The notes under the pieces: model-generated
What the model was told of the DNA's origin: nothing
Seen by the model: the letters and a program-made list of their open reading frames with translations, nothing else
Database searches by the model: none
Shown here: piece after piece, positions 1 to 11,599 of the stretch
Position numbering within the stretch: the stretch's first letter is position 1
Layout of the letters: each line of letters begins with the position of its first letter
Assembly (NCBI RefSeq): GCF_004193775.1
Contig: NC_041019.1
Location: forward strand, 34,844,827-34,908,826
DNA: 64,000 nucleotides
Reading direction: 5' to 3'
From: Glycine soja
Taxonomy: Eukaryota > Streptophyta > Magnoliopsida > Fabales > Fabaceae
Program-made: the position numbers and the translations under genes

Positions 1-22
1 CTTCACTTCTCTGCACACAACT

Positions 23-30
23 TTTATAAA
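23..30 (+). promoter_or_regulatory. TATA-like box of the ABCC gene
   Basis: The sequence TTTATAAA lies about 95 bp before the first in-frame ATG of the ABCC transporter, in a pyrimidine-rich leader. Position and composition fit a plant core promoter. Only about 120 bp of upstream sequence is in the window, so this is a weak inference. Confidence 0.3.
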
Positions 31-121
31 TTTTCATTTTCGCACTGGACACTATCTGTCCCAAAGTTTTCTCCTTCCAAGCACACACCACATTTTTCCA
101 GTTACACGAATAAAACAAATT

Positions 122-3100
122 TTGTATGATTCTTCGTCCATTTTAACTGCAACAAAAATGTTGTATGTTTTCTCACTCGTCCAACCTATTTTCCTTCATG
201 CCTTATCCGCCTCCATCCACCTTTTCTTGCTCGTGTCGGTGTCTCTGCATTGGCTTTGGAACAAAGTCACATTCACACCACCAGCAGCCAGGGAAGAAAA
301 ATCTAAGGAGGAGAAACACAGACCCAATAGCAATAACACCCTCTTCAAAACGACCGTGTTTTGTTCTCTTGCTGTTTCTGCTTTCAGTTTCGTCCTCTGT
401 TTGTTCAATTACTTCTACTGGTACACAAGTGGCTGGTCAGAGCAAAATCTCGTGACCTTTTTGGATTTGGCTCTCAAAACACTTGCTTGGGGCGTTGTTT
501 CTGTTTCCCTGCACAATGGTTTCTCATTCTTCTTCACTGAAAAAAAAAGGTTCAGGTTCTCATTCTTCTTCGGAGCTTGGTGCACCTTCTACCTCGTTTT
601 TTCTTGCTATTCCTTCGTTGTTGGCATTGTTGTTCTCCCCGAGAGACCAATTCAGTACTTGGTTTCCGATGTTGTTTCCACTTGTGCGGGGTTCTTCTTC
701 TGTTACGTGGCTTATTTTGTGAAAAACAAGGGATGCGCTAAGGGTATTGAGGAGCCTCTTTTGAATGGTGATGCAAATGTTCCTAATGAAAAAGTGGCCA
801 AGGGTGGGGACACTGTTACCCCTTTCTCACATGCTGGAGTTTTCAGCGTTCTTACTTTCTCTTGGGTGGGTCCTCTTGTGGCTGTTGGCAACAAGAAAAC
901 CTTGGACCTTGAGGATGTTCCTCAACTAGACACCAAAGATAGTGTAGTTGGCGCTTTTCCGAGTTTCAGGGATAAACTTGAAGCTGATTGTGATGCAAAT
1001 GCAATTAATAGTATCACCACACTTAAGCTAGTGAAGAATTTAGCAAAGTCAGCTTGGAAGGAGATTCTCTTCACAGCTTTTCTTGCATTGTTGAACACCC
1101 TGGCTTCATATGTTGGTCCTTATCTTATTGATGTTTTTGTTCAGTACCTTGATGGACGACGGCAGTATGAAAACCAGGGCTATGTGCTGGTTTTTGTGTT
1201 TTTCTTTGCGAAGATTGTAGAGTGCCTTTCCCAAAGGCATTGGTTCTTTAGGTTGCAGCAAATTGGAATTCGAATGCGAGCGCTGCTTGTCACCATGATC
1301 TATAACAAGGCTCTCACCCTTTCTTGTCAGTCAAAGCAAGGCCACACCTCTGGGGAAATAATCAATTTCATGACTGTTGATGCTGAAAGAGTTGGTAACT
1401 TCAGTTGGTACATGCATGATTTGTGGATGGTGGCGCTGCAAGTCGTGTTGGCCTTGTTGATTTTGTATAAGAGCCTTGGCCTTGCTTCAATTGCTGCTCT
1501 TGTTGCAACCGTTGTTGTTATGTTGGCAAATGTTCCCTTGGGATCATTGCAGGAGAAGTTTCAAAATAAGTTGATGGAGTCAAAAGATACAAGAATGAAG
1601 GCCACATCCGAGATTTTGAGGAACATGAGGATCCTCAAACTACAAGGATGGGAAATGAAGTTTCTATCAAAAGTAATCGAGCTCAGGAAAACTGAGCAAG
1701 GCTGGTTAAAGAAATATGTTTATACTGCAGCCATGACCACATTTGTGTTCTGGGGTGCCCCCACATTTATATCTGTGGTTACTTTTGGTACTTGTATGCT
1801 GATAGGGATCCCCCTTGAATCAGGAAAGATCTTGTCCGCACTTGCAACATTCCGGATTCTTCAAGAGCCCATTTATAATCTTCCTGATACAATTTCAATG
1901 ATAGCACAGACTAAAGTTTCTCTTGATAGGATTTCATCATTCCTTTGTCTTGATGACTTACGGTCTGATGTTGTAGAGAAGCTTCCCAGGGGCAGTTCTG
2001 ATACAGCAATTGAAGTAATTGATGGAACCTTTTCTTGGGATTTATCTTCCCCTAACCCAAAGTTGCAAAATATAAATATCAAAGTTTTTCATGGGATGAG
2101 GGTTGCGGTTTGTGGTACTGTTGGATCGGGCAAGTCTACTTTGCTTTCTTGTGTACTGGGAGAAGTACCAAAGATATCAGGCATTCTTAAGGTTTGCGGA
2201 ACAAAGGCCTATGTTGCTCAGTCTCCATGGATACAGAGTGGTAAGATAGAGGATAATATATTGTTTGGTGAACGCATGGATAGGGAAAGGTATGAGAAGG
2301 TACTTGAAGCCTGCTCCCTAAAGAAGGATCTGGAGATTTTGTCATTTGGGGATCAGACTGTCATAGGAGAACGTGGAATAAACTTGAGTGGTGGACAGAA
2401 ACAAAGAATACAAATTGCACGTGCTCTTTACCAAGATGCTGATATATATCTATTTGACGATCCTTTTAGTGCTGTGGATGCTCACACAGGTTCTCACCTC
2501 TTCAAGGTAATTTGGTTTTATGATGTTATTTATTATGTGCAATATAACCCGAGCTACTCTATTTTGTTTGCACACTGCTAAATAATATAAGTAATGCTTG
2601 ATTTAACTCTATTAAAATGTAATTCTTCCAACAGCATGACACTGGTATTATTATTTTACTAAGCAAATCTTTCTGTTTCTTGTATGACAGGAATGCTTGC
2701 TGGGCCTTTTAAGTTCAAAGACAGTGGTTTATGTCACTCATCAAGTGGAGTTCTTACCTGCTGCTGACCTTATATTGGTGAGTAATTCTTGTAATTTATT
2801 GTCATTAATGTAAAAATAGGTTTGTTTTTTTTTTAATTCTGTCATGTTATCCTTATTGTTAGGTCATGAAAGATGGTAAAATTACTCAATGTGGAAAGTA
2901 TACCGATCTGCTTAATAGTGGGACTGATTTCATGGAACTTGTTGGTGCACACAAAAAAGCTTTGTCTACACTAGATTCATTGGATGAAGTGGCAAAATCT
3001 AATGAAATAAGTACCTTGGAACAAGACGTTAATGTCTCTAGCCCGCATGTTTTTAAGGAAAAAGAGGCAAGCAGAGAAGAACCAAAAGGCCAGCTTGTTC

Positions 3101-5838
3101 AAGAAGAAGAAAGAGAGAAAGGTAAAGTTGGGTTTCTGGTGTATTGGAATTATATCACAACAGCATATGGAGGAGCTCTGGTACCTTTCATATTGTTGGC
3201 CCAGATTCTTTTTGAAGCTCTTCAAATTGGGAGCAATTATTGGATGGCTTGGGCAACACCCATCTCAACAGATGTGGAACCACCTGTTGGAGGAACGACA
3301 CTTATAGTAGTCTATGTTGTTCTGGCCGTTGGAAGTTCTTTCTGCGTCCTTGTCAGATCAATGCTTCTTGTCACAGTTGGTTACAAGACAGCTACCATAC
3401 TATTCAATAAAATGCACTTCTGCATTTTCCGTGCTCCAATGTCATTTTTCGATTCCACTCCAAGTGGGCGAGTCCTTAACAGAGTATGCATACCACATTA
3501 TTTCAATTATTGTCCTTCTGTTTTTTAGAGATGATTTCTGTATAGCATTTTCCCTCTATATTAATAGTCCCGCTTATTTTGTTAGTTGTTTTCAACAACT
3601 ATAAATTATAGAATACTTTGTCACTTTTCTTTCTTTCTGTTGTTCACTTTCAGGCTTCAACTGACCAAAGTACAGTGGATACTGACATTCCTTATCAAAT
3701 TGGCTCATTTGCCTTCTCTATGATCCAGCTTCTGGGAATTATAGCAGTGATGTCTCAGGTTGCATGGCAAGTTTTCATTGTCTTTATACCTGTGATAGCA
3801 GTCAGCATCTGGTATCAGGTATTAATTGGACCATGTAGCCTTTGATAATAACATATTTCTTGCGTTACTAAAATCCTTGTCTGGCAATGTCTACCTGCAC
3901 AGATTATGTACCAAATTTATTTTGCAAAATTGACCCCATTATACAATATTATATGAAGATAGCTAACGTCTTGCAAACTTGTAATTCTGCAGCAATATTA
4001 TATACCGTCAGCTCGAGAACTATCACGTTTAGTTGGAGTCTGCAAAGCCCCAATCATTCAACACTTTGCTGAAACAATTTCTGGTACTTCAACCATTAGA
4101 AGTTTTGATCAGCAGTCAAGATTTCAGGAAACAAATATGAAACTGACTGATGGGTATTCTCGGCCAAAGTTCAATATTGCTGGTGCCATGGAATGGTTGT
4201 GCTTCCGCTTAGATATGTTGTCTTCTATCACATTTGCATTTTCCTTAATATTCTTAATTTCTATTCCAACGGGAATCATAGATCCAGGTATGCAATTCCC
4301 ATGTGGTACTGTTACAAATCAAAATTTAATCTCCTAATGTAATATGGTATTGATTATGTTTCCCTTTTATAATTTTCTTTCTTTAAAGGCATTGCTGGTT
4401 TAGCTGTTACATATGGACTTAATTTGAACATGATACAAGCTTGGGTGATATGGAATCTCTGTAATTTGGAGAATAAAATTATATCAGTAGAAAGAATACT
4501 TCAATATACTAGTATTCCTTGCGAGCCTCCCCTTGTTGTAGAAGACAATCGGCCAGATCCTTCTTGGCCCTTGTATGGTGAGGTTGACATACAAGATTTG
4601 CAGGTAGATTGAGTTCTTATATTTTTTAAAGTTTTGTACTTTTATTTTCTTTCATTTTGTGGATAATTGATTTATAAAATTCATGCTAAGGTTTTTTTTT
4701 CCTAAATGGTTACAAGCTAGTATCTGAAACAGAATAATTGTGCCAACATATTTAATAGCATAATTTTTACACTATGTTTGTAATGATGTGTTGCCATGAT
4801 GAAGGTTCGTTATGCTCCACATCTTCCACTTGTGTTGCGTGGTCTTACATGCAAATTTCATGGAGGAATGAAAACTGGCATTGTTGGGAGAACAGGAAGT
4901 GGTAAATCCACTCTCATTCAGACACTTTTCCGAATTGTAGAGCCTACTTCTGGGCAAGTTATGATTGACAACATCAACATCTCTTCAATTGGACTTCATG
5001 ATTTGAGGTCTAGACTAAGCATTATTCCTCAGGATCCAACAATGTTTGAAGGGACAGTGAGAAATAATCTGGACCCCCTGGAAGAGTACACTGATGAACA
5101 AATCTGGGAGGTGGGTTGGTTTTATTTGTGAACAGATTTTATTTGTAGACAATGGATTCTGTCCAAAAAGATTATACTTTCAATTGTTCTTTAAATTTGT
5201 ATAGTGTTCCCTCATTTTCATTCTTTTAAATAGGCCTTGGATAAGTGTCAACTTGGAGATGAAGTTAGAAAGAAAGAAGGAAAGCTTGACTCCACAGGTT
5301 TGTCTTTGAACCTTACTCAAAATATAAATATAAAGTAAATCTAACTTTGAATTTATTGCTCATGAGGAAGTTGATGTTGCAGTTAGTGAGAATGGTGAGA
5401 ATTGGAGCATGGGGCAGAGGCAGTTGGTCTGCCTTGGTAGAGTGCTGCTTAAAAAAAGCAAGGTTTTGGTCCTTGATGAAGCCACTGCATCAGTCGACAC
5501 AGCTACGGATAATTTGATTCAGCAAACTCTTAGGCAACATTTTTCTGACTCTACAGTTATTACCATTGCGCATCGAATAACTTCTGTTCTTGACAGTGAT
5601 ATGGTTCTGCTTCTTAGCCAAGGTCAGGAAAGGCTTTCATTCTTCATAGAACTTTGATATTTTTTGCACCTTGGATGTTTTGTTGTTTGATTTGGTTAGA
5701 GACATTGCTGCAGGACTTATTGAGGAGTATGACACTCCAACAACTTTGCTAGAAAATAAGTCGTCTTCTTTTGCTCAACTTGTTGCAGAGTATACCATGA
5801 GGTCCAAATCCAGTTTTGAGAAATCTGTTGATCACTGA
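122..5838 (+). CDS. ABC transporter C family (MRP-type) protein, 10 exons
   Basis: Full ABCC/MRP transporter gene. The family pumps glutathione conjugates and other organic anions across vacuolar or plasma membranes; substrate and membrane here are not readable from sequence. Exons by GT-AG borders and frame: 122-2506, 2691-2777, 2863-3483, 3654-3818, 3993-4287, 4389-4603, 4805-5110, 5234-5297, 5383-5622, 5714-5838. They sum to 4503 nt, or 1500 residues plus TGA, the usual length of the family. Order: hydrophobic N-terminal TMD0-like segments (about residues 15-205), TMD1 (about 320-610), NBD1 with Walker A at 665-672 (GTVGSGKS), LSGGQ at 755-759 and Walker B ending FDDP near 780, TMD2, then NBD2 with Walker A near 1284 (GRTGSGKS), signature WSMGQRQ near 1387, Walker B LVLDEA near 1411 and an AHR H-loop. 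The glutamate after NBD1 Walker B is D, giving the degenerate NBD1 site typical of ABCC. An ATG at 158 is an alternative start (1488 aa). No lesion is seen. Confidence 0.93.
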
Positions 5839-6900
5839 TTGAAATATACAGAACCAAAAGTTTCTTGACAATGACGAAAATCTGGGGAATTACACAGATT
5901 CTGTTTTTTTTTTTTTTTTTTTTGTAGAAAAATTGTATTTTATAAATAAGGCTTTTAATCTGTCGTGGAACACTTGAGTCTCTTCTTTACAAGGCTGAAG
6001 GAAGAAACTATTGAGGGAAGATTTATACAAAGTGATATTGAAAATCAAATTGATTTTGATGCATTCCTGGTGTGTTTTCATCTTTGTATACAATGTTAAA
6101 AGTTAATGTAATATAATATCGGAACAACAATGGGAAAGAACCGAGGCATCGAATAGAAAATGGCTCGTTCTCTGGTGCGCAGTTGTTTGGGTGATTTGGA
6201 TGTGGAGAAATAACATTGTTTTTGGGGTGCTGTTCTAAATAGGGACCAAATGATCCATGACATGGTCTTGGCTGAAGTCAGGTGACACGAACTTTAATTA
6301 TTCTTGTATGCAGTGAGCATTCTGCTCTGGGACTTAAATTTCAGGTTAGGTGATTGCGTATTCTGTTGGTGTTAATCTTAATGTATATACCAAGATTCCA
6401 GAGGATGACTTACAGGCTTGTTGGTAGGCCTAGAATTTGAAGTTGTTTTTCTTTCTGACATTGGTGGGGATCATTGTATTTCTCTTAGGCGGTCTTTGTA
6501 AGGGAAATTTTGATTGTTACAAAATTTATTATGTAAACTTATATGTGTATTAGAAATTTTAGTGTTATATATAGCAATATTAATTATTAATTATTTTTTT
6601 AACATAATTGAAATATTAACAATGCTGACTTGGATACAAAGCACAATACTAAATGCTAACTTGGATACAAAGCACAATACTAAATGGACCAAGTGTATCA
6701 CTACAAGGCTCAAGAGACTCAATGACTTTATTTGACCATCTAGAATGAAATATAATTTTATGCATGTTTAAAATTCCCTAAGTGTCTTTTTGTATGAAGT
6801 ATTTTAAATGGAGTTTAAAATTCAGGAAAATTAAAATGCATCAATTAAAATTCTTGTATTTTTAAAATTCTTTGTTTGGATAAACCAATTGTAAGAGCGC
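5839..6900. other. 3' UTR and intergenic DNA downstream of the ABCC gene
   Basis: No coding region is recognised. The first 250 bp probably hold the transporter 3' UTR, with an 18-T run near 5905-5923. The remainder is AT-rich spacer containing one 31-bp tandem duplication (listed separately). Short ORFs here are AT-rich and have no family features. Confidence 0.5.
6621..6682. repeat. 31-bp tandem duplication
   Basis: Two adjacent copies start at 6621 and 6652. They are identical except for a G/A difference near the fifth base of the unit. It lies in non-coding spacer and looks like a recent slippage or duplication event. Confidence 0.8.
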
Positions 6901-6997
6901 TGAAACAAAATTAGCCTATTTTCGTTACTCACATTTCATATCTCAACTTCTCCCAACCACAACGTATCACAAGCTCCCAATATAGCAAGTAGCAAAC

Positions 6998-7396
6998 ATG
7001 ATTTCTTCCGTGTCCTTTCTGTCTCTTCCCGTCGTTAACTTCTTCGGCAACGCCATGGCTTCGTCGTCGTGCTGCGTCAAATCCTGGCCAATAGTCGCCT
7101 TCGCCACTGCTGAAGCTCGCTCTTCCTGGATGGAGCAACCGAGACCTTCGTATCTTAACTCCTCTTGCTCTTCGCCTTACGATATCCTTGGCATCCCCGT
7201 CGGCGCCTCTAACCAAGAAATCAAGGCCGCGTACCGGCGACTAGCCAGAGTTTGCCAAACCGATGTGGCGGCCATCGACCGAAAAAACTTGTCCGCTGAC
7301 GAATTCATGAAGATCCACGCTGCATACTCTACTCTTTCTGATCCTAACATGTGTGCTAACTACGATTGGAGCCTATTCTGGCGACAACAGCAGTAG
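6998..7396 (+). CDS. Small DnaJ (J-domain) protein with a lost HPD motif
   Basis: A 132-residue intronless ORF. The N-terminal 55 residues are rich in Ser/Ala with few acidic residues, like a chloroplast transit peptide. Residues about 60-125 form a J domain: helix I begins SPYDILGIPVGA, helix II is IKAAYRRLARV, and helix III holds FMKIHAAYSTLSDP. This resembles small chloroplast J11-type co-chaperones, which stimulate Hsp70 ATPase. The essential HPD tripeptide is QTD here (codons 7256-7264), so Hsp70 stimulation is probably lost. Several arginines expected near the C-terminus are Trp, Met or Cys (for example DWSLFW), a pattern expected from CpG decay. A probable explanation is a decaying intronless copy of a parent gene, though the frame is open. 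A second ATG at 7055 is possible. Short inverted TTTGGATAAA-type motifs flank the ORF. Confidence 0.6.
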   Translation: MISSVSFLSLPVVNFFGNAMASSSCCVKSWPIVAFATAEARSSWMEQPRPSYLNSSCSSPYDILGIPVGASNQEIKAAYRRLARVCQTDVAAIDRKNLSADEFMKIHAAYSTLSDPNMCANYDWSLFWRQQQ

Positions 7397-8067
7397 AGAC
7401 CAACTGTAGAGAGGAAGGAGACCAACCTATAGAGAGGAGTTGCTAAGAAATTGAAATTCTCTCATTTTTACAAAGAATTTCAATTCTTTCGTTCTCTGTT
7501 GAATAAAATTCCTTATTAAAATGACTGAATTCAATTTCTCTTTAAATGATTTATCCAAACGTGTAATTTTACCTTGAAATGTTTCAATTACATGATTAAA
7601 ATGAATTACCCAGCTAAAAGTCATCATCCAAACACACTCTAAAGTAATTTTCCTACCAAGTGTTCGGGGAGGATCTTAGGACTGTTGTTTGTGGTGTCCA
7701 TATTAAGACACACCTTGTAAGAAGTTTAAAAAGGAGAAATGAATTACCTGAATTAAAACTATGGTGCTTTCATTGACCTACCATAGTCCCCGCAACCAAA
7801 AACCCTACTAAGGACCTCAATGAAGCCTTGAATCCTATCACCCATTATTATAATTCTAATAGTATCATAAGAAAGATATTTTGAGAGAAAGAAAGAATTA
7901 AGCAGAGAGAATGAAAAACGATATTGAGCCATTTAATAGTATAGTACAGTCTGGTATTTATAGACCCGAAAAGTTAGTTATAACAATTAACTAACTTCTA
8001 ACTAATTCCCTTTAACTAAAAGTGCAGTTGAATACTGCAACTCCTCTGTACATTGCTTTAATATCAC
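7397..8067. other. Non-coding stretch, right part probably a decayed copia LTR
   Basis: There is no coding signal. From about 8067 leftwards (minus strand) the sequence follows a purine-rich GGGG tract downstream of the copia RNase H region and contains a TATA-like TCTATAAATA, so it probably represents the element's 3' LTR. I could not fix the LTR's far end; about 7860 is a guess. The left part (7427-7640) is AT-rich and ends in an ATCCAAACAC motif typical of small DNA transposon ends. Confidence 0.35.
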
Positions 8068-8076
8068 CCCTTAAAC

Positions 8077-8680
8077 TCAAGGTGGTTGAGACTTTGAAGA
8101 AGCCTCAATTATATTAAGTTTGGCCCTTAGAAAAACAAATCTGGCGAGAGATAGTGGCTTGGTAAGTGCCTCTGCCCATTGATCAAGAGTAGGGACATGC
8201 TGAACTATAAGCTTCTTGGTCAAAACCTTCTCACGAACAACGAAAAGATCAAGCTCCAAATGCTTTTTTCTTGCATGGAAGATTGGATTGTGAGCAATGG
8301 CAACTGCACTTTGATTGTCACAAAAGACAATAGGAGTGTTGAAAGGAACTTTGAGTTCAGTTAAGAGTGTCTGAATCCATGAGATTTCTATAGTAATCTG
8401 AGCTAAGCTACAATATTTCGCCTCAGTGTTGCATTTGGCAACAACTTGTTGCTTGTAAGACCACAAGATATGAGATTAGGGCCAAAGAAAATTGCAGCCC
8501 CAAAAGTTGATCTTTTGTCATCAAAACATTAGATGCCCAGTCAGCATCACAGAGAGCTCTAATAGAATAAGATTGACCCAAGATAGCTGGTATGAGATGA
8601 AGACCATGAAAAACAGTTCCCTTTAAGTACTTTAGAATTCTTTTTACAGCAACCCAGTTAGATTCTAAGGGACTAGCCAT
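8077..8680 (-). pseudogene. Copia RNase H domain (two overlapping frames)
   Basis: Two overlapping minus-strand frames (8423-8680 and 8077-8466) together give a copia RNase H. The first contains AVKRILKYLKGT and the SIRALCDADWA segment, with its catalytic Asp. The second contains EAKYCSLAQ, the IVFCDNQSAVAIAHNP segment and HVPTLDQWAEALTKPL near the C-terminus. A frameshift lies near 8440. It follows the RT of the same element after removal of the nested solo LTR. Confidence 0.85.
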
Positions 8681-8725
8681 GAATTGGCAAACCTTGTTGA
8701 CTGAATAGCTTAATTCAGTCTAGTG

Positions 8726-8730
8726 ATAGT
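8726..8730 (+). repeat. Target-site duplication, left copy (ATAGT)
   Basis: ATAGT immediately precedes the TGTAACATCC terminus at 8731. The same five bases follow the opposite terminus at 11581-11585. Five base pairs is the normal duplication length for LTR element integration. Confidence 0.9.
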
Positions 8731-11580
8731 TGTAACATCCCAATTTTTCGTAAATAAATATAAAATTCTTTTTAGTAAAAATAAATAAATAAATATAAAG
8801 CAAATAATAGGCTGAGTACCCTAGGTATAAATAGTTATGATAAGTTAGGTGCCTCATTTTGGCCTCATTTTCGTTTTTCCCCTTCTCCTCTCAAAACCCT
8901 TTCTTTTTCCCGTAGCCCACCAAACCTATCTCAGAAAAATGACGATCTCTGACTCATTCACCGTTGGATCGTTGTGAAATTTGAGCTTCACGTTCGAAAC
9001 TCAATTCCAAGAATTATTACCATTGGGAATTTTGATATCATATCTAAGCCAAGAGAAATACCCCTCGCATTGTAGTCTTTTCCTTTCCCGCAGAAACCCA
9101 GAGCTGTCTCGGTAAAACTACGATCCCGGTTTCGTTAACCATTGGATTGTCGTGAAAGTTTGATATGTTGTGAGAAATTAAATTGCGCACACCTTCACCG
9201 TTGGGATTTGTGAAATAATATTTGTGGATGGAGAAAAAGGAATCGCACAAAGATAATACAAATGGAGGCTTCAATCTCTTCTCATTCTCTCTAACGTTTG
9301 GGAACCTTATCAGAGCAATCAGAGGAAGAAATTGAGGAATCCTAGGAGCTTGCTAGAGATGCCGCTATCTCTTTCAGAAGACATGTGAGTCTGCTTAGAG
9401 GTAAGGGATGAGTTATTCACAATTGGGGATTAGTGAGAGCATGTGTAGAGATCCTTAGAGTATCAATTAGAATGAGTTCTGGGTGTTTCCGTCATTTTTA
9501 TTCTATCCTTATAGTTATAATTGTGAATTATATATGTTTGACAAATCAATTGATGTGAAATTGATATGCTATTGTGTTGAGCGTGAACCCTATAAATCGA
9601 ACATTTTTCTAATTAACATGAATTGATGAAATAAAGTAAGGAGAAATTTAGAGTGAGACATTGATTTTGTATTTTCTCTTTTTCTTGTTTTTTTTTCGTT
9701 TTTTATATATAATTTAAAAATTAATATCATAATTGAAATTGACCAAAGTGTTCATATAATTATTTAGAATTTGTGCATTGAAAGCTTAATTTAAAATTTG
9801 TGATTCAATATGATGTATGCTAGTTTATATATATAGAAGTAGTTATTTATATTAATAATTTATGCAAATAATATTGTAGAGTGTTATAGTATGATTCCAA
9901 AAATTATTAAGTGTTGGAGTTTGAGAATATTATGGTTAAATTTAATGAACATGTGTATGTTGTACCTTATGAATATCATTAGGAATGTTATGAGATGGTT
10001 GATGTGATGTTATAAGATGTTAAAGTGTGGACATGATATTTGATTGTGAATAAGTGGATGTGTTTAACACTTGATGTTACATTAATTATATTATGAGCTA
10101 TGAATTATACAATAACCCGACTAGTGTTTATGCGCAGTGTTAAAGAGAAAGTGTAGGTTCCTAGTTAGGAACTAGTGTTAAATTGTAACGCAATGTGTTA
10201 AACGTGTTTGAAACATGAGTGTGAGGTCATGGTATTGTGTAATTCATGAGCAATGTTTATAAATGGAATATGTGATGAATTGTGGAATAACATGTTGCTT
10301 TGAGATTATAATATTGTTATTGAGATTGAGTATAAGTGTAAAGTTGAACATGTGTTAATTTGTGAGATACGTGTAAACATGTGATGGTGGATTGTGACAC
10401 TATGAGATGTGAAATTGTGAATGAGTTTTAGTTGTGGATAAGTGTGTAGTTAACACTTGATGTGAAATTACTTGTGTTGTAAGCTATGAATTGTACAATA
10501 ACCCGACCAGTGTTATCTTGAGAAAAGCGTTGATGCGCAGTGTTAAAGAGAAAATGTAGGTTTCCTATTTAGGAACCAGTGTTAAATCGTAGCGCAATTG
10601 TGTTGAATGTGTTTAAAACACGAGTGTAAGGTCATGGGTATTGTATAATTCATGAGCAGTGTCTGCATGCAAAAATTATTTTAGGGGTTCGACCTGAATC
10701 AGGAAGGAGAGGCCGTGACGGACTCTTCAGAGTGTAGGCCTTGGGGGTCACCGGGTTTGAGTGCTCCTTTAAGCCTATGCTGATCTCATATGGTTGGAGC
10801 ATTCTCACAAAACATCGTGACCTTGACTGGTCGCCCTATGATCTTACTTAGTGAGAGTGACCTGACAAACCCATTGTGTGGTGTGTCTTGTTATGTACTC
10901 CTAAGCGCCCCAGGGTGGTTTTTCACTGATATGGTACCACATTGCATATAGCTTTGAGTCTTAGCATAACTGTTGCATACGCTTGCTAATTGTTTATTAT
11001 GAAATTGATGTGTTATTATGTCTTGATCGGAGTGTGTGATTCTTGTGTAATATAATTGATGATTGAAAAGTGTGATTGATGATTAAAAGGTGAATTTTGA
11101 ATGACAAAGTGGGGAATTATGTGAGTTATATTTATGTAAGTTTTATTTTATTTATATGATATGTATATCTAGTTGTCTTGCTTCTCTATTAGTTAGGAAT
11201 GTGATAACTCACTCCATGTGTGTTGTTTGTGTTTGGATCCTGTGATGATCTTGAACTTTGTGTTCAGGGGAGCAGATGACTAGGTGAATTGCTTTAAGGA
11301 ACCTTGTGCTGAAGGACGTCGAGACACAATGCTCTGATAGGATGTGACATTGGGGTATAGGATTTTGTATTAATTGTATGGAGTCTTAAACGACCTTGTT
11401 TGAGCCGATGACTTTATTATTTATTTGGATAAGTTTGAATATGATATAGAAGAAAGTGATTGTGAACCTTTTATCCCTTTGAAAGGTTTGTATTTAAAAA
11501 TGTTTTAAAAAAATACTTTTAATTAATATTTGAATTTTTATTCCTTGTTTGTATATATGTGAGGGGTAGAGGGTGTCACA
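8731..11580 (+). mobile_element. Solo LTR, 2850 bp, Ty3/gypsy (Tekay/Del-like)
   Basis: This begins TGTAACATCC and ends GGGTGTCACA, and is flanked by a perfect ATAGT duplication. There is no internal domain or second LTR, so it is a solo LTR left by LTR-LTR recombination. A TATAAATA box at about 8825 lies only about 95 bp from the 5' end. The terminal sequence and large size resemble chromoviral Tekay/Del LTRs; that lineage call is from memory of the family. Two diverged copies of a segment of about 220 bp lie inside (listed separately). No coding ORF. Confidence 0.88.
10045..10665 (+). repeat. Internal direct duplication within the solo LTR
   Basis: A segment starting near 10045 recurs near 10430, a period of about 385 bp. 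Both copies contain CTATGAATT, CAATAACCCGAC, GCGCAGTGTTAAAGAGAAA and AATTCATGAGCA in the same order. The second copy has an extra insert of about 20 bp after CAGTGTTA. The copies are clearly diverged, so the duplication is old. Confidence 0.8.
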
Positions 11581-11585
11581 ATAGT
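11581..11585 (+). repeat. Target-site duplication, right copy (ATAGT)
   Basis: This is the right-hand copy of ATAGT, directly after the GGGTGTCACA end of the solo LTR. Removing 8731-11585 restores the contiguous copia sequence. Confidence 0.9.
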
Positions 11586-11599
11586 CAAGTATTAAAGAA

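Noticed and set aside
8179..8364. Plus-strand ORF over the copia RNase H region
   Set aside because: It is antisense to a clear RNase H coding frame and lacks features of its own.
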